This document shows, in pieces, positions 44,092 to 52,788 of a stretch of 64,000 nt of DNA. The DNA comes from Nonlabens marinus S1-08 (GTDB lineage Bacteria; Bacteroidota; Bacteroidia; Flavobacteriales; Flavobacteriaceae). Both the position numbers and the translations under genes were made by a program. Numbering within the stretch: position 1 is the first letter of the stretch; each line of letters starts with the position of its first letter. The stretch covers positions 1,328,501-1,392,500 of the forward strand of contig NZ_AP014548.1 of NCBI RefSeq assembly GCF_000831385.1, in the 5' to 3' direction. The notes beneath the pieces are model-generated. The model was not told where the DNA came from. It saw nothing but the letters and a program-made list of their open reading frames with translations, and ran no database searches.

Positions 44092-47031
44092 TTATTGAAT
44101 GCTTATCTCGTCTACAAATATCCATGCGGTACCATTCATAGGATAGCCTAAATGCCATTCTGGAAGGGCTCCGTAATTTGTAGCAATGACTTTGATATAA
44201 CGAGCCTCTGTATTTCCAATTTCAAGACTTACCGTATGGATTTCACTGACTTCTTCTTTACCCGTGGCCGGAATATTTCTTGATAGCTGCTTGATAGCAC
44301 GCTTATTCTCGTCAAGTAATTCTATTTCTAGATCTGTAGGATAAAAAATCCAGCTGCGTTGATCTTTTAGAAAGTTGATCTTCATTTCTTGTATTGATTT
44401 CGTGGAACCTAGATCAATTACAACGTCTAGATCTTGATTCTTTATTCCTTGCCAGGCTCCAGATCTAAAGTCACGAGTTCCTTCAATACCGTTAATAAGG
44501 GCATCCTTACCGCCAGCACTGTATTCATTAGCATATTCATAATTGAGCGTGATCGACCGATTCGCATCATACTTATAAAATTGAGTCTGAATGGTGTCGC
44601 TATGCACACCTTCTGCCACAGCGTAGGTTTCCATAAAGGTGGACTCGTTGATAGAAATTGGTTCTCGATACTTTTGATATTTCTGTCCTTTTAAACGATA
44701 GAAGATTTCTGAATTGGAAATCGTACCTAGAGCAACTTCAGTAGTAGTAGGAAATGAAATAGCTCCAGTTTCTATAAATGGAGGAGTAACTATATCGTGT
44801 CCAACAATTTGAGTAGTAGGTCGATATTGAATGGCGCTTCCCCATAAACTAGGCGTAGTTTTCATTTCAAATATCCATTGACCACCAGCCATTAATTCCT
44901 CATGAGAGACGAAGGTATTGTTATTGGGTCGCTTATTCCCGTTGTTTGTTCTCTCTCTATCAATCGACATTCCTTGTACATAAATGCCTTCGCCTTCCTT
45001 TTTAATCGTTAGTGATTTTCCATTTTCAAAATGTAGCGTTGCTTTTTTGAATAATGGAGCCCCTATAATGTATTCATTGCTTGCTGGCGTTACTGGGTAG
45101 AAACCTAAAGAACTCAAAACATACCAAGCGCTCATTTGACCACAGTCTTCATTTCCTGAAATACCATCAGGAGCATTTGCATAAAGTGTTGTCAGTATCT
45201 CATGAACCCGCTCTTGGGTTTTATGTGGCTTGCCTACAAAGTTATACAGGTAGGCCATGTGGTGACTGGGTTCATTACCATGAGCATATTGACCAATTAA
45301 CCCAGTGATATCTGCTTGATCTCGTCCTGAGGTTTCAGCTTCTGCAGTAAAAAGTTGATCCAGATGTTTTTCATAATTTTCTTTTCCGCCCATCAATTTG
45401 ATGTGCCCACTAATATCTTGAGGGGCATATAGGGAATACTGCCAGGCGTTGGCTTCCGTATAATTGAAGTTCACTTCAAATGGGTCAAATGGCGAAAACC
45501 ATGTATTCCTAAACCTTCCTTGAAAGAATCCTGTTTCTGGATTGTATAGATTTTTATAATTCTGTGCTCTCTTTATAAATTCATCGTGATCTTCAGTTTT
45601 GTCTAATTTCTTTGCCATTTGAGCAATGGTCCAGTCGTCATAAGCATACTCTAACGTCTTGGAAACCGATTCGCTTTCCTCTTCCACAGGTATAAAGCCA
45701 TATTTTTTATAGGACTCAAGTCCTAATTTGTCTTGCATAGCGCTGTGCTTCATAGCCTCAAAAGCTTTCTCTACATTATATCCGTCAATTCCTTTCAAGT
45801 ACGCATCTGCAATTATGGGTACGGCATGATAGCCTATCATGCAGCCTGTGTAATTTCCACTCAAATCCCAGATGGGTAAAATTCCACCCTCGTCGTATTT
45901 AGCTGTGAACGTATTGATAAAGTCGTTGGTCCGCTTTTGATCAATGATAGTATACAAAGGATGGGCTGCTCTATAGGTATCCCATAGGGAAAATACGGTG
46001 TAGTAGTCAAAATCTGTTGTTTGATGGATTTTTAGGTCCATGCCGCGGTAGCGTCCATCAACATCTTGATATAAATTAGGAGCCAGCATGGTGTGGTATA
46101 GTGCGGTATAAAAAGTGATGACTTTATCTTCATCGTCATCTTCTACCACAATTTTTGAAAGTTCTTTTTCCCATACAGCATTTGCCTCTTTACGCACTTC
46201 CTCAAAGCTTTTAGATCCAATTTCTTCTTCTAGGTTTTTTCTAGCACCTGCGACATCAACGGCTGATATCCCGATTTTAATAACCACGGATTCGTTATTG
46301 GGATTGTCAAACTCGATGGCTTTTTTAGTGACGGTGCTGTCCATCTTTTTATCCCAGTTTTTTATGGGATGCGAGGTACTGATCGCATAATAGAGCATTT
46401 GTTTGCTAGCCCAGGCGCTGGAAAAGCGTTTGCCCGATATCTCGTTAGCCGATTCAATCTTGATTTGATGCTCCAGCAGTTTATCTCTATGTTCTAAATC
46501 CAAAATAACAAACTGGTTCAAGCTATCTGGAAACTGGTATTTGTGCATGCCGCTGCGCTTAGAAACCGTTAGCTCTACGTCAATATCTGTATCCTCTAAA
46601 TGAACACTATAGTATCCAGGACTGGCAGTTTCGTTATCATGTGAAAACGAAGAACTATAACCGGCCTCACCATCTGCTCCGTTATTGAGTATGGCCTTAT
46701 TTGTAGGCATCAATAATACATCGCCGTAATCACTGACACCAGTACCGCTCAGATGTGTGTGTGAAAATCCATAAATAACATCGTCACTGTAGTGGTAGCC
46801 ACTGCAACCATCCCAGCCTTCCAGCCGAGTGTCGGGACTCAACTGCATCATCCCAAAAGGCATGCTGGCGCCAGGATATGTATGTCCATGGCCACCAGTG
46901 CCTATAAAAGGATTGACATATTCAGTGAGTGGTCTATCGGCCTTAGCCTCCACAATAGGTTCAGACTCAAAGTCACAGGAATATAAACTGAGAAATAATA
47001 TGGATAAAAGTGCAAGACTTGCGTTGCGCAT
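44092..47031 (-). CDS. GH92 family alpha-mannosidase with C-terminal F5/8-type domain
   Basis: A 979-residue exported enzyme (lipoprotein-like signal LFLSLYSC). The GH92 body starts VNPFIGTGGHGHTYPGASMPFGM and includes HGNEPSHHMAYLYN and GNEDCGQMSAWYVLS with the expected Ca-binding and catalytic residues. Then comes a hexosaminidase-like C-terminal linker domain (FIETGAISFPTTTEVALGT) and a discoidin/F5-8 type carbohydrate-binding domain from about residue 840 (INGIEGTRDFRSGAWQG). GH92 removes alpha-1,2 and related mannose from high-mannose N-glycans. It heads the operon with glycosylasparaginase and the permease. Confidence 0.93.
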   Translation of the reverse strand: MRNASLALLSILFLSLYSCDFESEPIVEAKADRPLTEYVNPFIGTGGHGHTYPGASMPFGMMQLSPDTRLEGWDGCSGYHYSDDVIYGFSHTHLSGTGVSDYGDVLLMPTNKAILNNGADGEAGYSSSFSHDNETASPGYYSVHLEDTDIDVELTVSKRSGMHKYQFPDSLNQFVILDLEHRDKLLEHQIKIESANEISGKRFSSAWASKQMLYYAISTSHPIKNWDKKMDSTVTKKAIEFDNPNNESVVIKIGISAVDVAGARKNLEEEIGSKSFEEVRKEANAVWEKELSKIVVEDDDEDKVITFYTALYHTMLAPNLYQDVDGRYRGMDLKIHQTTDFDYYTVFSLWDTYRAAHPLYTIIDQKRTNDFINTFTAKYDEGGILPIWDLSGNYTGCMIGYHAVPIIADAYLKGIDGYNVEKAFEAMKHSAMQDKLGLESYKKYGFIPVEEESESVSKTLEYAYDDWTIAQMAKKLDKTEDHDEFIKRAQNYKNLYNPETGFFQGRFRNTWFSPFDPFEVNFNYTEANAWQYSLYAPQDISGHIKLMGGKENYEKHLDQLFTAEAETSGRDQADITGLIGQYAHGNEPSHHMAYLYNFVGKPHKTQERVHEILTTLYANAPDGISGNEDCGQMSAWYVLSSLGFYPVTPASNEYIIGAPLFKKATLHFENGKSLTIKKEGEGIYVQGMSIDRERTNNGNKRPNNNTFVSHEELMAGGQWIFEMKTTPSLWGSAIQYRPTTQIVGHDIVTPPFIETGAISFPTTTEVALGTISNSEIFYRLKGQKYQKYREPISINESTFMETYAVAEGVHSDTIQTQFYKYDANRSITLNYEYANEYSAGGKDALINGIEGTRDFRSGAWQGIKNQDLDVVIDLGSTKSIQEMKINFLKDQRSWIFYPTDLEIELLDENKRAIKQLSRNIPATGKEEVSEIHTVSLEIGNTEARYIKVIATNYGALPEWHLGYPMNGTAWIFVDEISIQ

Positions 47032-47097
47032 GAGATCGTGTTAAAAAATTAAAGATAAGGAAATGCATTGATGCGTTTAAGGCTTTCCATGTAGTTC

Positions 47098-47111
47098 GCT
47101 TTCGCGAAAGC
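47098..47111. repeat. Dispersed palindrome core in a divergent gap
   Basis: Exact core between the GH92 start (47031) and the start of the apbE-linked small gene (47192); one of few copies in a promoter region. Confidence 0.9.
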
Positions 47112-47179
47112 GAACCAGCCATAAGCAGCTGAATTTGGTAAAGAACTATCAATACTATGGTAGATGCTGCTACAGGATA

Positions 47180-47187
47180 TATCTTTG
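47180..47187 (+). promoter_or_regulatory. Candidate -7 box TATCTTTG for the small gene and apbE
   Basis: Exact TAnnTTTG ending four bases before the ATG at 47192, again implying a leaderless or near-leaderless mRNA. Confidence 0.55.
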
Positions 47188-47191
47188 TTCT

Positions 47192-47554
47192 ATGACACCA
47201 TTATCTGAACAGGAATTACACCAGCTTGCGATGAATATTGTGGGCAAGGAATTGGAAGAGCAAGGCTTTGAGTTTTTAGCTGTGAATTCTAAACCTAAAA
47301 AGGACCCCCAATTTGTAGCGCTGAAAAATAAAAAACTTCATTTTGTGGTCGTCCGCGCCATCACCTATCCAGTAAATCCAGTAGAATACGATCAGAAACT
47401 CATGAAAACAGTTTATGATCATGCGGTAAAATACAAAGCGCGCACCTATTTTGCCGGCGTTGGTCTTGCCAATTCTAGAGATTATGACATGCCGGTGCAC
47501 CATGAAGATGATTATGTGGTCAATTATGCCGGCTTGATAGAGGTCAAAGAATAA
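47192..47554 (+). CDS. Small conserved protein upstream of apbE (sometimes labelled as Nqr-related)
   Basis: A 120-residue soluble protein starting MTPLSEQELHQLAMNIVGKELEEQGFEF. It has an alpha/beta pattern, LHFVVVRAITYPVNPVEYD and ARTYFAGVGLANSRDYD, no Cys motif and no signal peptide. I recall near-identical flavobacterial proteins always beside apbE; their database name (NqrF) is unsupported by any motif here. Its place 39 bases before apbE suggests a role in flavinylation or Nqr maturation (inference). An upstream in-frame start at 47135 would run through the promoter. Confidence 0.75.
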   Translation: MTPLSEQELHQLAMNIVGKELEEQGFEFLAVNSKPKKDPQFVALKNKKLHFVVVRAITYPVNPVEYDQKLMKTVYDHAVKYKARTYFAGVGLANSRDYDMPVHHEDDYVVNYAGLIEVKE

Positions 47555-47593
47555 GTTAGCTCCACAAATCGCAGGAATTCAATAACAATACTT

Positions 47594-48640
47594 ATGTCTA
47601 GAATACTCTTATTAATCGTAGCGTTTAGCCTATTTTCTTGTAAAGAGAGCCCTTCAGAACTAGATTTCACCACACAGGAGCTCTATGGTCAAGCCATTGG
47701 AACTACCTATTCCATCAAATATTTTGCGGATTCTGAAATAGATATCGAACCTCAAGTCGATAGCCTTATTTCTTTATTTAATGAAAGTATGTCCACCTGG
47801 GTTCCTAATTCAAAGATCAATCAGATCAATGCGGGTGTTGATAGCGTTATGGTCCGGAAGGAGTTCAAAGAAGTATTTGATTATGCTCAAGAAATTTACA
47901 GAAAGACAGATGGTTATTTTGATCCAACGGTTGGGAACTTAGTAAACGCTTACGGTTTTGGAGCTGATGGACAAAAGGAGAAAATCCCGAGTCCGGCAAC
48001 CGTTGATAGTTTACTGCAGTTTGTAGGCTTTAACAAAATGGATATCACTCCAGCAAATCAGCCAGAAAGTTATTTAGTAAGCTCGCAGCAACCAGGGATG
48101 TACTTAGAATTTAATGCGATTGCAAAAGGGACTCTAGTGGATTATATCGCTAGAATGCTAGAGAATAAAGGAGTGATGGACTATCTGGTAGAAGTAGGAG
48201 GTGAGGTGATAGCCTCAGGAGAAAACTTAGAAAAACAGCAGCCCTGGAATGTGGGTATAGATGATCCTACCCAGCAACCTGGGGATCGCAAATTGCTTAC
48301 CGTCGTGCAATTAAAGGATAAGGCGCTTGCTGGTAGCGGGAACTTCCGCAAGTTTAAGATTGATGATGCCTCTGGTCAGGAGTATGTACATACAGTGAAT
48401 CCGTTAACAGGAAAAGCTGTTCCTAGTGAGGTGTTAGGGGTAAATGTTATTGCTGATAATTGCACGCTGGCAGATGGTTATGCTACTGCTTTTATGGCGA
48501 TGCCTTTAGAAAAGTCCAGAAGGTTGCTGCCTAACCTTAAAGAGATTGAGGTGTTGATCATTTATATGGGCACTGACGGTGCGCTTAAATTTGAAACCAC
48601 TCCTGGCTTTAAAAGCTATCTCAAAAATCAGGCTTTGTAA
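47594..48640 (+). CDS. apbE: FAD:protein FMN transferase
   Basis: A 348-residue exported lipoprotein (LLLIVAFSLFSC lipobox, Cys16). It transfers FMN from FAD to Thr of target proteins in the periplasm. Family marks: GQAIGTTYSIKYF, FNESMSTWVPNSKINQINAG, FDPTVGNLVNAYGFG, EFNAIAKGTLVDYIA, DYLVEVGGEVIASG, and the Mg2+-binding loop TLADGYATAFMAM. The expected targets are NqrB and NqrC, encoded in the nqr operon some 10 kb upstream. Its 3' end overlaps the convergent methyltransferase gene by 20 bases. Confidence 0.94.
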   Translation: MSRILLLIVAFSLFSCKESPSELDFTTQELYGQAIGTTYSIKYFADSEIDIEPQVDSLISLFNESMSTWVPNSKINQINAGVDSVMVRKEFKEVFDYAQEIYRKTDGYFDPTVGNLVNAYGFGADGQKEKIPSPATVDSLLQFVGFNKMDITPANQPESYLVSSQQPGMYLEFNAIAKGTLVDYIARMLENKGVMDYLVEVGGEVIASGENLEKQQPWNVGIDDPTQQPGDRKLLTVVQLKDKALAGSGNFRKFKIDDASGQEYVHTVNPLTGKAVPSEVLGVNVIADNCTLADGYATAFMAMPLEKSRRLLPNLKEIEVLIIYMGTDGALKFETTPGFKSYLKNQAL

Positions 48641-49394
48641 GCACAGGAATCAATTCGCCGGTCGCGAGTCGGTAATAGTCTACTTCTTGTGAGGATAATT
48701 GGTTGGTGTAATCTACCGCTTCTACTTCAAAACCTACAGACCTTAAACGGTCAAAATAATCCATACCATAAATACGTACATGGTCGTACTGACCAAAAAT
48801 GCGAGCGCGTTCCTTACGATCAGTGATGGAATCATCCTCAAACGTGTGCTTTCTATCGTTTTCTAAAGGCACTTGGAAAATGGCGGTACCACCAGGTTTC
48901 ATTACCCTGTACATTTCCTTCATCGCGGTTAAGTCATCTGGAATATGTTCAAGAACATGGTTGCACAGGATCATGTCAAATTCATTATCAGCAAATGGAA
49001 GGTCGCATATGTCTGCCTTAACATCTGCCAGCGGTGAGTTGAGATCTGTAGTGGTGTATTGGATTGTTCCGCTTTCGCGAAAGCGTTGATAAAAACATTG
49101 TTCTGGTGCAAAGTGAAGTAGTTTGGTAGGTTGAGAAAAAAGCGTCGTTTCGTTTTGCAAATACAACCAAAGCAATCGGTGGCGTTCTAGAGACAGCGTA
49201 GAAGGCGATAGTACATTCTCACGAACATTTCCATAACCATAAGGCAAAAAGCTCTTGAAACGCTTACCGTCAATAGGGTCTTCATAGCGATCGCCGTGAT
49301 ACCACCATGCCATCATCGGGCTCACCCAGTAACTAATGCTGATCAACCACGGACGTGGAATGAGGTTTAAAAAAAATTTAAAGAGTTTTTTCAA
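48621..49394 (-). CDS. Class I SAM-dependent methyltransferase
   Basis: A 257-residue methyltransferase of the Methyltransf_11 type. The SAM site is degenerate at motif I (LLHFAPEQCFYQRFRES) and clear later: ADICDLPFADNEFDMILCNHVLEHIPDD and MYRVMKPGGTAIFQVPL. The substrate is unknown. The palindrome codes for RFRES right behind motif I. The start is a TTG at 49394 (MKKLFKFFLN). A TACTTTTG box is at 49440-49447. Confidence 0.85.
   Translation of the reverse strand: MKKLFKFFLNLIPRPWLISISYWVSPMMAWWYHGDRYEDPIDGKRFKSFLPYGYGNVRENVLSPSTLSLERHRLLWLYLQNETTLFSQPTKLLHFAPEQCFYQRFRESGTIQYTTTDLNSPLADVKADICDLPFADNEFDMILCNHVLEHIPDDLTAMKEMYRVMKPGGTAIFQVPLENDRKHTFEDDSITDRKERARIFGQYDHVRIYGMDYFDRLRSVGFEVEAVDYTNQLSSQEVDYYRLATGELIPVLTKPDF
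49071..49084. repeat. Dispersed palindrome core, inside the methyltransferase gene
   Basis: Exact core, read on the minus strand as RFRES. Confidence 0.9.
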
Positions 49395-49711
49395 GACTTA
49401 GGGGTTACATAATGAATCCAGCAGATGGCGTTGAATTCACAAAAGTACAAGTGATTGTTTGATCTATACAGCATAGTTTCATCTATTATTCATTTGGATA
49501 GTATGGAGTCATCTCGCAGCAACGACAAGGCGACATTGAAACACCTTTTATAGATTAGGGACCCTTAAAATAGAGCCTATTCTAGAACATTATAGATTAT
49601 CGTAATAATTGATATAAGTAATTTTATTTAAGAATTTGATAATTAAAAGGTTAATAAAATTGGAAAAAAGTTTAATCAGGTGTAGATTTCCAGCAAATTA
49701 AAAAACCTTAA
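49395..49711. other. Divergent intergenic region
   Basis: No gene seen. It contains the minus-strand promoter box at 49440-49447 and an AT-rich stretch before the DUF6268 gene, in which no TAnnTTTG box is evident. Confidence 0.6.
49440..49447 (-). promoter_or_regulatory. Candidate -7 box TACTTTTG for the methyltransferase gene
   Basis: Exact TAnnTTTG on the minus strand, 45 bases before the start. Confidence 0.5.
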
Positions 49712-50608
49712 ATGAAAAACTTTTATTTTGTTGCTGCCTTTTTATTGATATTTAATATGGCTGCAGGTCAGGATTATTTTGACGTTTTAAAATATTCCTA
49801 TAACTCTGCAACCCTAGGTAATATTGATGATTCTGATGAGACAGACGTTAGTAATACTAACATTGAGTTTTATTTTCCATTACCGGTAACCGCTACAACT
49901 ACGATCATTGGTGGTTTTACATATGAGAATACGCGGTTGGGACTTAATTTTTCTGACAACCGATCTAACCTTATTATGACACGTCTTAATGTTGGTATCA
50001 AACAAGATCACGGGAATGGCTGGAGTGGAACCTATGTAGCCTTGCCTAAATTTGCCTCTGATTTTGTAGAAAATCTGGGTGATAATGATTTCCAATTCGG
50101 CGGTTTAGCACTTTTTGAAAAGAGGTATACCAGTCGATATACCTTAAAATTTGGATCTTACGTTTCTTCAGAGCTTTTTGGAACCACCATTACGCCTTTG
50201 ATAGGAGTTTGGTATAAGAGTGAAAATGATAAATTCTCCATCAATGCAACCCTACCTATTCGTACTGATGTGAACTACACACTTACCGATGAATTTAGTT
50301 TAGGTGCAAATCTTATCACTTCTATAAAGGCTTACAATATTACAGAAGACAATGCAGACCAATACGTTCAGGAAGAGTCGATTAGGTTTGCGTTATTTGC
50401 CGCTTATGGTTTTTTAGACAATACCCTTATTGCAAGAGCAAAAATAGGATTAGACACAACAGATTATGGTTTGTATAATCAAGGCGATACCGTGGGAGCT
50501 CAAATCCTAACCTTTCAAGTATCTGGCGATGATCGAGTGAGGTTGAACCAAGAATTTGATAGCTCCTTATTTTATGGGCTGGATCTAATTTATAGATTCG
50601 AATTGTAG
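49712..50608 (+). CDS. DUF6268-type outer membrane beta-barrel protein
   Basis: A 298-residue protein with a signal peptide (MKNFYFVAAFLLIFNMAAG, then Q) and an alternating beta pattern throughout, ending in the aromatic LIYRFEL typical of outer membrane barrels. Layout and segments such as VSNTNIEFYFPLPV and LIMTRLNVGIKQ fit DUF6268. Function unknown. Monocistronic, with a strong terminator. Confidence 0.75.
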   Translation: MKNFYFVAAFLLIFNMAAGQDYFDVLKYSYNSATLGNIDDSDETDVSNTNIEFYFPLPVTATTTIIGGFTYENTRLGLNFSDNRSNLIMTRLNVGIKQDHGNGWSGTYVALPKFASDFVENLGDNDFQFGGLALFEKRYTSRYTLKFGSYVSSELFGTTITPLIGVWYKSENDKFSINATLPIRTDVNYTLTDEFSLGANLITSIKAYNITEDNADQYVQEESIRFALFAAYGFLDNTLIARAKIGLDTTDYGLYNQGDTVGAQILTFQVSGDDRVRLNQEFDSSLFYGLDLIYRFEL

Positions 50609-50630
50609 TTTTAAGTCAAGTTTTTAAACC

Positions 50631-50668
50631 AAAGCCCCACTGCAAACAAGTGTTTGCAGTGGGGCTTT
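50631..50668. terminator. Strong bidirectional terminator
   Basis: Perfect 18-pair stem starting AAAGCCCCACTGCAAACA with loop AG. It serves DUF6268 on the plus strand and map on the minus strand. Confidence 0.9.
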
Positions 50669-50693
50669 ATGTATATTGAGAGTTTAATAAAAT

Positions 50694-51503
50694 CTATTCT
50701 TTCCAGCGATAGGGATCTTCCTCAGAAGAAGTAATACCTAAAACCTCGTGCACATAATCAAAAGTGCTGAGCAATCTAGGTTCTCCATCTACTATTGCCG
50801 CATTGTGTTCAAAATGCGCGCTAGGTTTCCCGTCGCGAGTTTTGATGGTCCAGCCATCAGGAAAATGCTTGATGTTTTTAGTTCCTAAATTGATCATGGG
50901 CTCGATAGCAACCGTCATACCCTCTACAAATTTTTTGCCGCGACCACGTTTGCCATAGTTAGGCATTTGAGGATCCTCATGCATGACACGACCTAAACCG
51001 TGACCTACCAATTCCCGAACCACACCATATCCAAAACCTTCACAATATTCCTGTATCGCATAACCTACATCACCTACACGATTGTTGATGCGAAATTGTT
51101 CTATGCCTAAATACAAAGATTTTTTAGTACGCTCCAGTAACAACCTTGTTTCTTCTGGAACTTCACCTACTGTAAAAGTATAGGCATGATCCCCATAAAA
51201 ACCCTCTACAATTGCTCCGCAGTCGATAGAAAGAACATCACCATCCTTAATCTCCATGTCTTTAGGTAGTCCGTGAACTACCTCTTCATTAGGACTTATT
51301 AATAAGGTGCTAGGACAATCGTACAATCCTTTAAATCCCGGAATCGCGCCGTTGTCTCTTATATATTGCTCGGCTAGATCGTCTAGACGCTGAGAGGTGA
51401 CTCCAGGTTTGATTTCTGCTGCGATCATACCTAGCGTTTTACTTACCATCAACGCAGCGCGGCGCATGATCTCTAATTCTTCTTTACTCTTAGTTACTAT
51501 CAT
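50694..51503 (-). CDS. map: Type I methionine aminopeptidase
   Basis: A 269-residue enzyme that removes the initiator Met. Metal ligands lie in LSIDCGAIVEGFYGDHAYTF (two Asp), GHGLGRVMHEDP (His), VAIEPMI (Glu), and SAHFEHNAAI (Glu). I chose the ATG at 51503 (MIVTKSKEELEIMRRA), 19 bases after the TATTTTTG box; a longer start at 51524 overlaps that box. No N-terminal zinc finger, as usual for type Ia. Confidence 0.96.
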   Translation of the reverse strand: MIVTKSKEELEIMRRAALMVSKTLGMIAAEIKPGVTSQRLDDLAEQYIRDNGAIPGFKGLYDCPSTLLISPNEEVVHGLPKDMEIKDGDVLSIDCGAIVEGFYGDHAYTFTVGEVPEETRLLLERTKKSLYLGIEQFRINNRVGDVGYAIQEYCEGFGYGVVRELVGHGLGRVMHEDPQMPNYGKRGRGKKFVEGMTVAIEPMINLGTKNIKHFPDGWTIKTRDGKPSAHFEHNAAIVDGEPRLLSTFDYVHEVLGITSSEEDPYRWKE

Positions 51504-51521
51504 GGGTCTCTTTAGAAGCTG

Positions 51522-51529
51522 CAAAAATA
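51522..51529 (-). promoter_or_regulatory. Candidate -7 box TATTTTTG for map
   Basis: TAnnTTTG on the minus strand, 18 bases before the map ATG. Confidence 0.55.
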
Positions 51530-51559
51530 GGGATAAGTAAGAAGATATAATGATTACTA

Positions 51560-51690
51560 TAGGGTCGTTCCCTAAGCAAAGCCTAGGGCGGGCTTTTCAC
51601 TACAACCTGCCTGCCGGCAGGCAGGTATTTTAAAGCAAAAAAACCTTCAAAAGGATTTCCGCTGCAATCCCTAACGCGGGTTCACAAATT
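51560..51690. repeat. Intergenic repeat element with perfect 20-bp palindrome
   Basis: Centre: CCTGCCTGCCGGCAGGCAGG at 51606-51625, a perfect palindrome. On its sides are CCTAGGGCGGGCTTTTCACTA and, further on, GGATTTCCGCTGCAATCCC and TAACGCGGGTT, which look like diverged arms of one element. I recall similar intergenic elements in other Flavobacteriaceae. Shares GCCTGCCGGC with the insert at 5977-5996. Confidence 0.65.
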
Positions 51691-51722
51691 GACTTTATTT
51701 ATGAGGCAAATAGAGCCTTGAA

Positions 51723-52082
51723 TTAAATCCACTCTAATTTTTCCTTAGTTAATTCATGCTGGACATCTCCAGTATGTTTAATAGCGGCCGGCTCAATCAA
51801 CATCACATGAACTTCTTCATGTGCGATAGGTTTGTGGTCTACACCAGCAGGCACCACAATCATTTCTCCAGCATTGAGTTCAACCACCTTATCCCGAAAT
51901 TCAATAATCAAGGTTCCTTGAATAATGTAGAACAGCTCATCTTCAGCAGCATGATTATGCCAAACAAACTCGCCATGGAGTTTTGCTAATTTAACGTGCT
52001 GGCCGTTGATTTCGCTAATGATTTTAGGGGTCCAGGTTTCTTTGAACAAGCCTAACTTCTTCTCCAGATTTATTTTCTCCAT
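51723..52082 (-). CDS. Cupin domain-containing protein
   Basis: A 119-residue single cupin barrel. Metal-ligand motif 1 is FVWHNHAAEDELFYIIQGTLIIEF (two His and a Glu), and motif 2 is VVPAGVDHKPIAHEEVHVM (His). The ligand is unknown; such small cupins often act on sugars or store-like signals. The ATG at 52082 gives MEKINLEKKLGLF; nine more residues are possible upstream. It lies 48 bases after the thioredoxin-like gene, past a terminator hairpin. Confidence 0.85.
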   Translation of the reverse strand: MEKINLEKKLGLFKETWTPKIISEINGQHVKLAKLHGEFVWHNHAAEDELFYIIQGTLIIEFRDKVVELNAGEMIVVPAGVDHKPIAHEEVHVMLIEPAAIKHTGDVQHELTKEKLEWI

Positions 52083-52086
52083 TCTA

Positions 52087-52114
52087 TATGAATCAAAAAA
52101 GGAGCGCACTAGGC
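52087..52114 (-). terminator. Terminator after the thioredoxin-like gene
   Basis: AAAGGAG pairs with CTCCTTT, with extra inner GC pairs; on the minus strand a T run follows. Located between two co-directional genes. Confidence 0.7.
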
Positions 52115-52129
52115 ACTCCTTTAAATTAA

Positions 52130-52711
52130 TTAGTTGTCGTAAGCATGCTTATACGGCTGTCCGCTCACAATTTTTAAAATGTCCTGCTCAAGAGATTCTC
52201 TAGGGCGCTCTACAAAGCGACCTATTTCTTTTCCATCCCGGTAGAAAATAAAAGTAGGTACACGCTGTACATCAAAACCGTCTACTAATTTTACTGGTTG
52301 TCTCTTGCTTCTATCCACAGCAACTAAGGTTAAATTACTCTGGTCGTAATCGGCTTGATCTAAAAGTTTAAAAAATTTAGGAGTCTCTCTCTTGGAATCA
52401 CCACACCAAGTACCCATAAAAGCTCTGATTTCAACATCTTGAATTTGCTCTGAAAGCTCGTCAAGGATCATTACATCAGGATCGTAAGCCTCATAATTTG
52501 GGACAAACCAACTGGCGAATGGCTCTCGTTCGAATGCCTGTTCACCATGAATTCCCATGAGGTTTCCATTTTCTATAGTGCTAATGGGTTGAGGAGCCTC
52601 TTCTTCCATGGTTACGGTGGCAACTGTTTTTGCTTGTGCAGCAGATTCTTTTTTAGATCCACAAGAAGCTAAAACAGCTATGGTGGCGATTGCAAATAAT
52701 ATCTTTTTCAT
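52130..52711 (-). CDS. Thioredoxin-fold lipoprotein with single active-site Cys
   Basis: A 193-residue lipoprotein (IAVLASC lipobox, Cys17). The thioredoxin fold shows IRAFMGTWCGDSKRETPKF, a strand LTLVAVDRS, and RVPTFIFYRDGKEIGRFVE with the cis-Pro. The active site is WCGDS: the first Cys is kept and the second is Ser, so disulfide reduction of the usual kind is not expected; a monothiol or peroxidase-like role is possible (inference). No redox partner gene is beside it. Confidence 0.8.
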   Translation of the reverse strand: MKKILFAIATIAVLASCGSKKESAAQAKTVATVTMEEEAPQPISTIENGNLMGIHGEQAFEREPFASWFVPNYEAYDPDVMILDELSEQIQDVEIRAFMGTWCGDSKRETPKFFKLLDQADYDQSNLTLVAVDRSKRQPVKLVDGFDVQRVPTFIFYRDGKEIGRFVERPRESLEQDILKIVSGQPYKHAYDN

Positions 52712-52788
52712 TTTTCTGTTTATTTTTTATTGTTCTAATTGTCAAGAATCGAGTCTTTGATCTTGCCTCTGTATTCTTAAGTCGGTTT

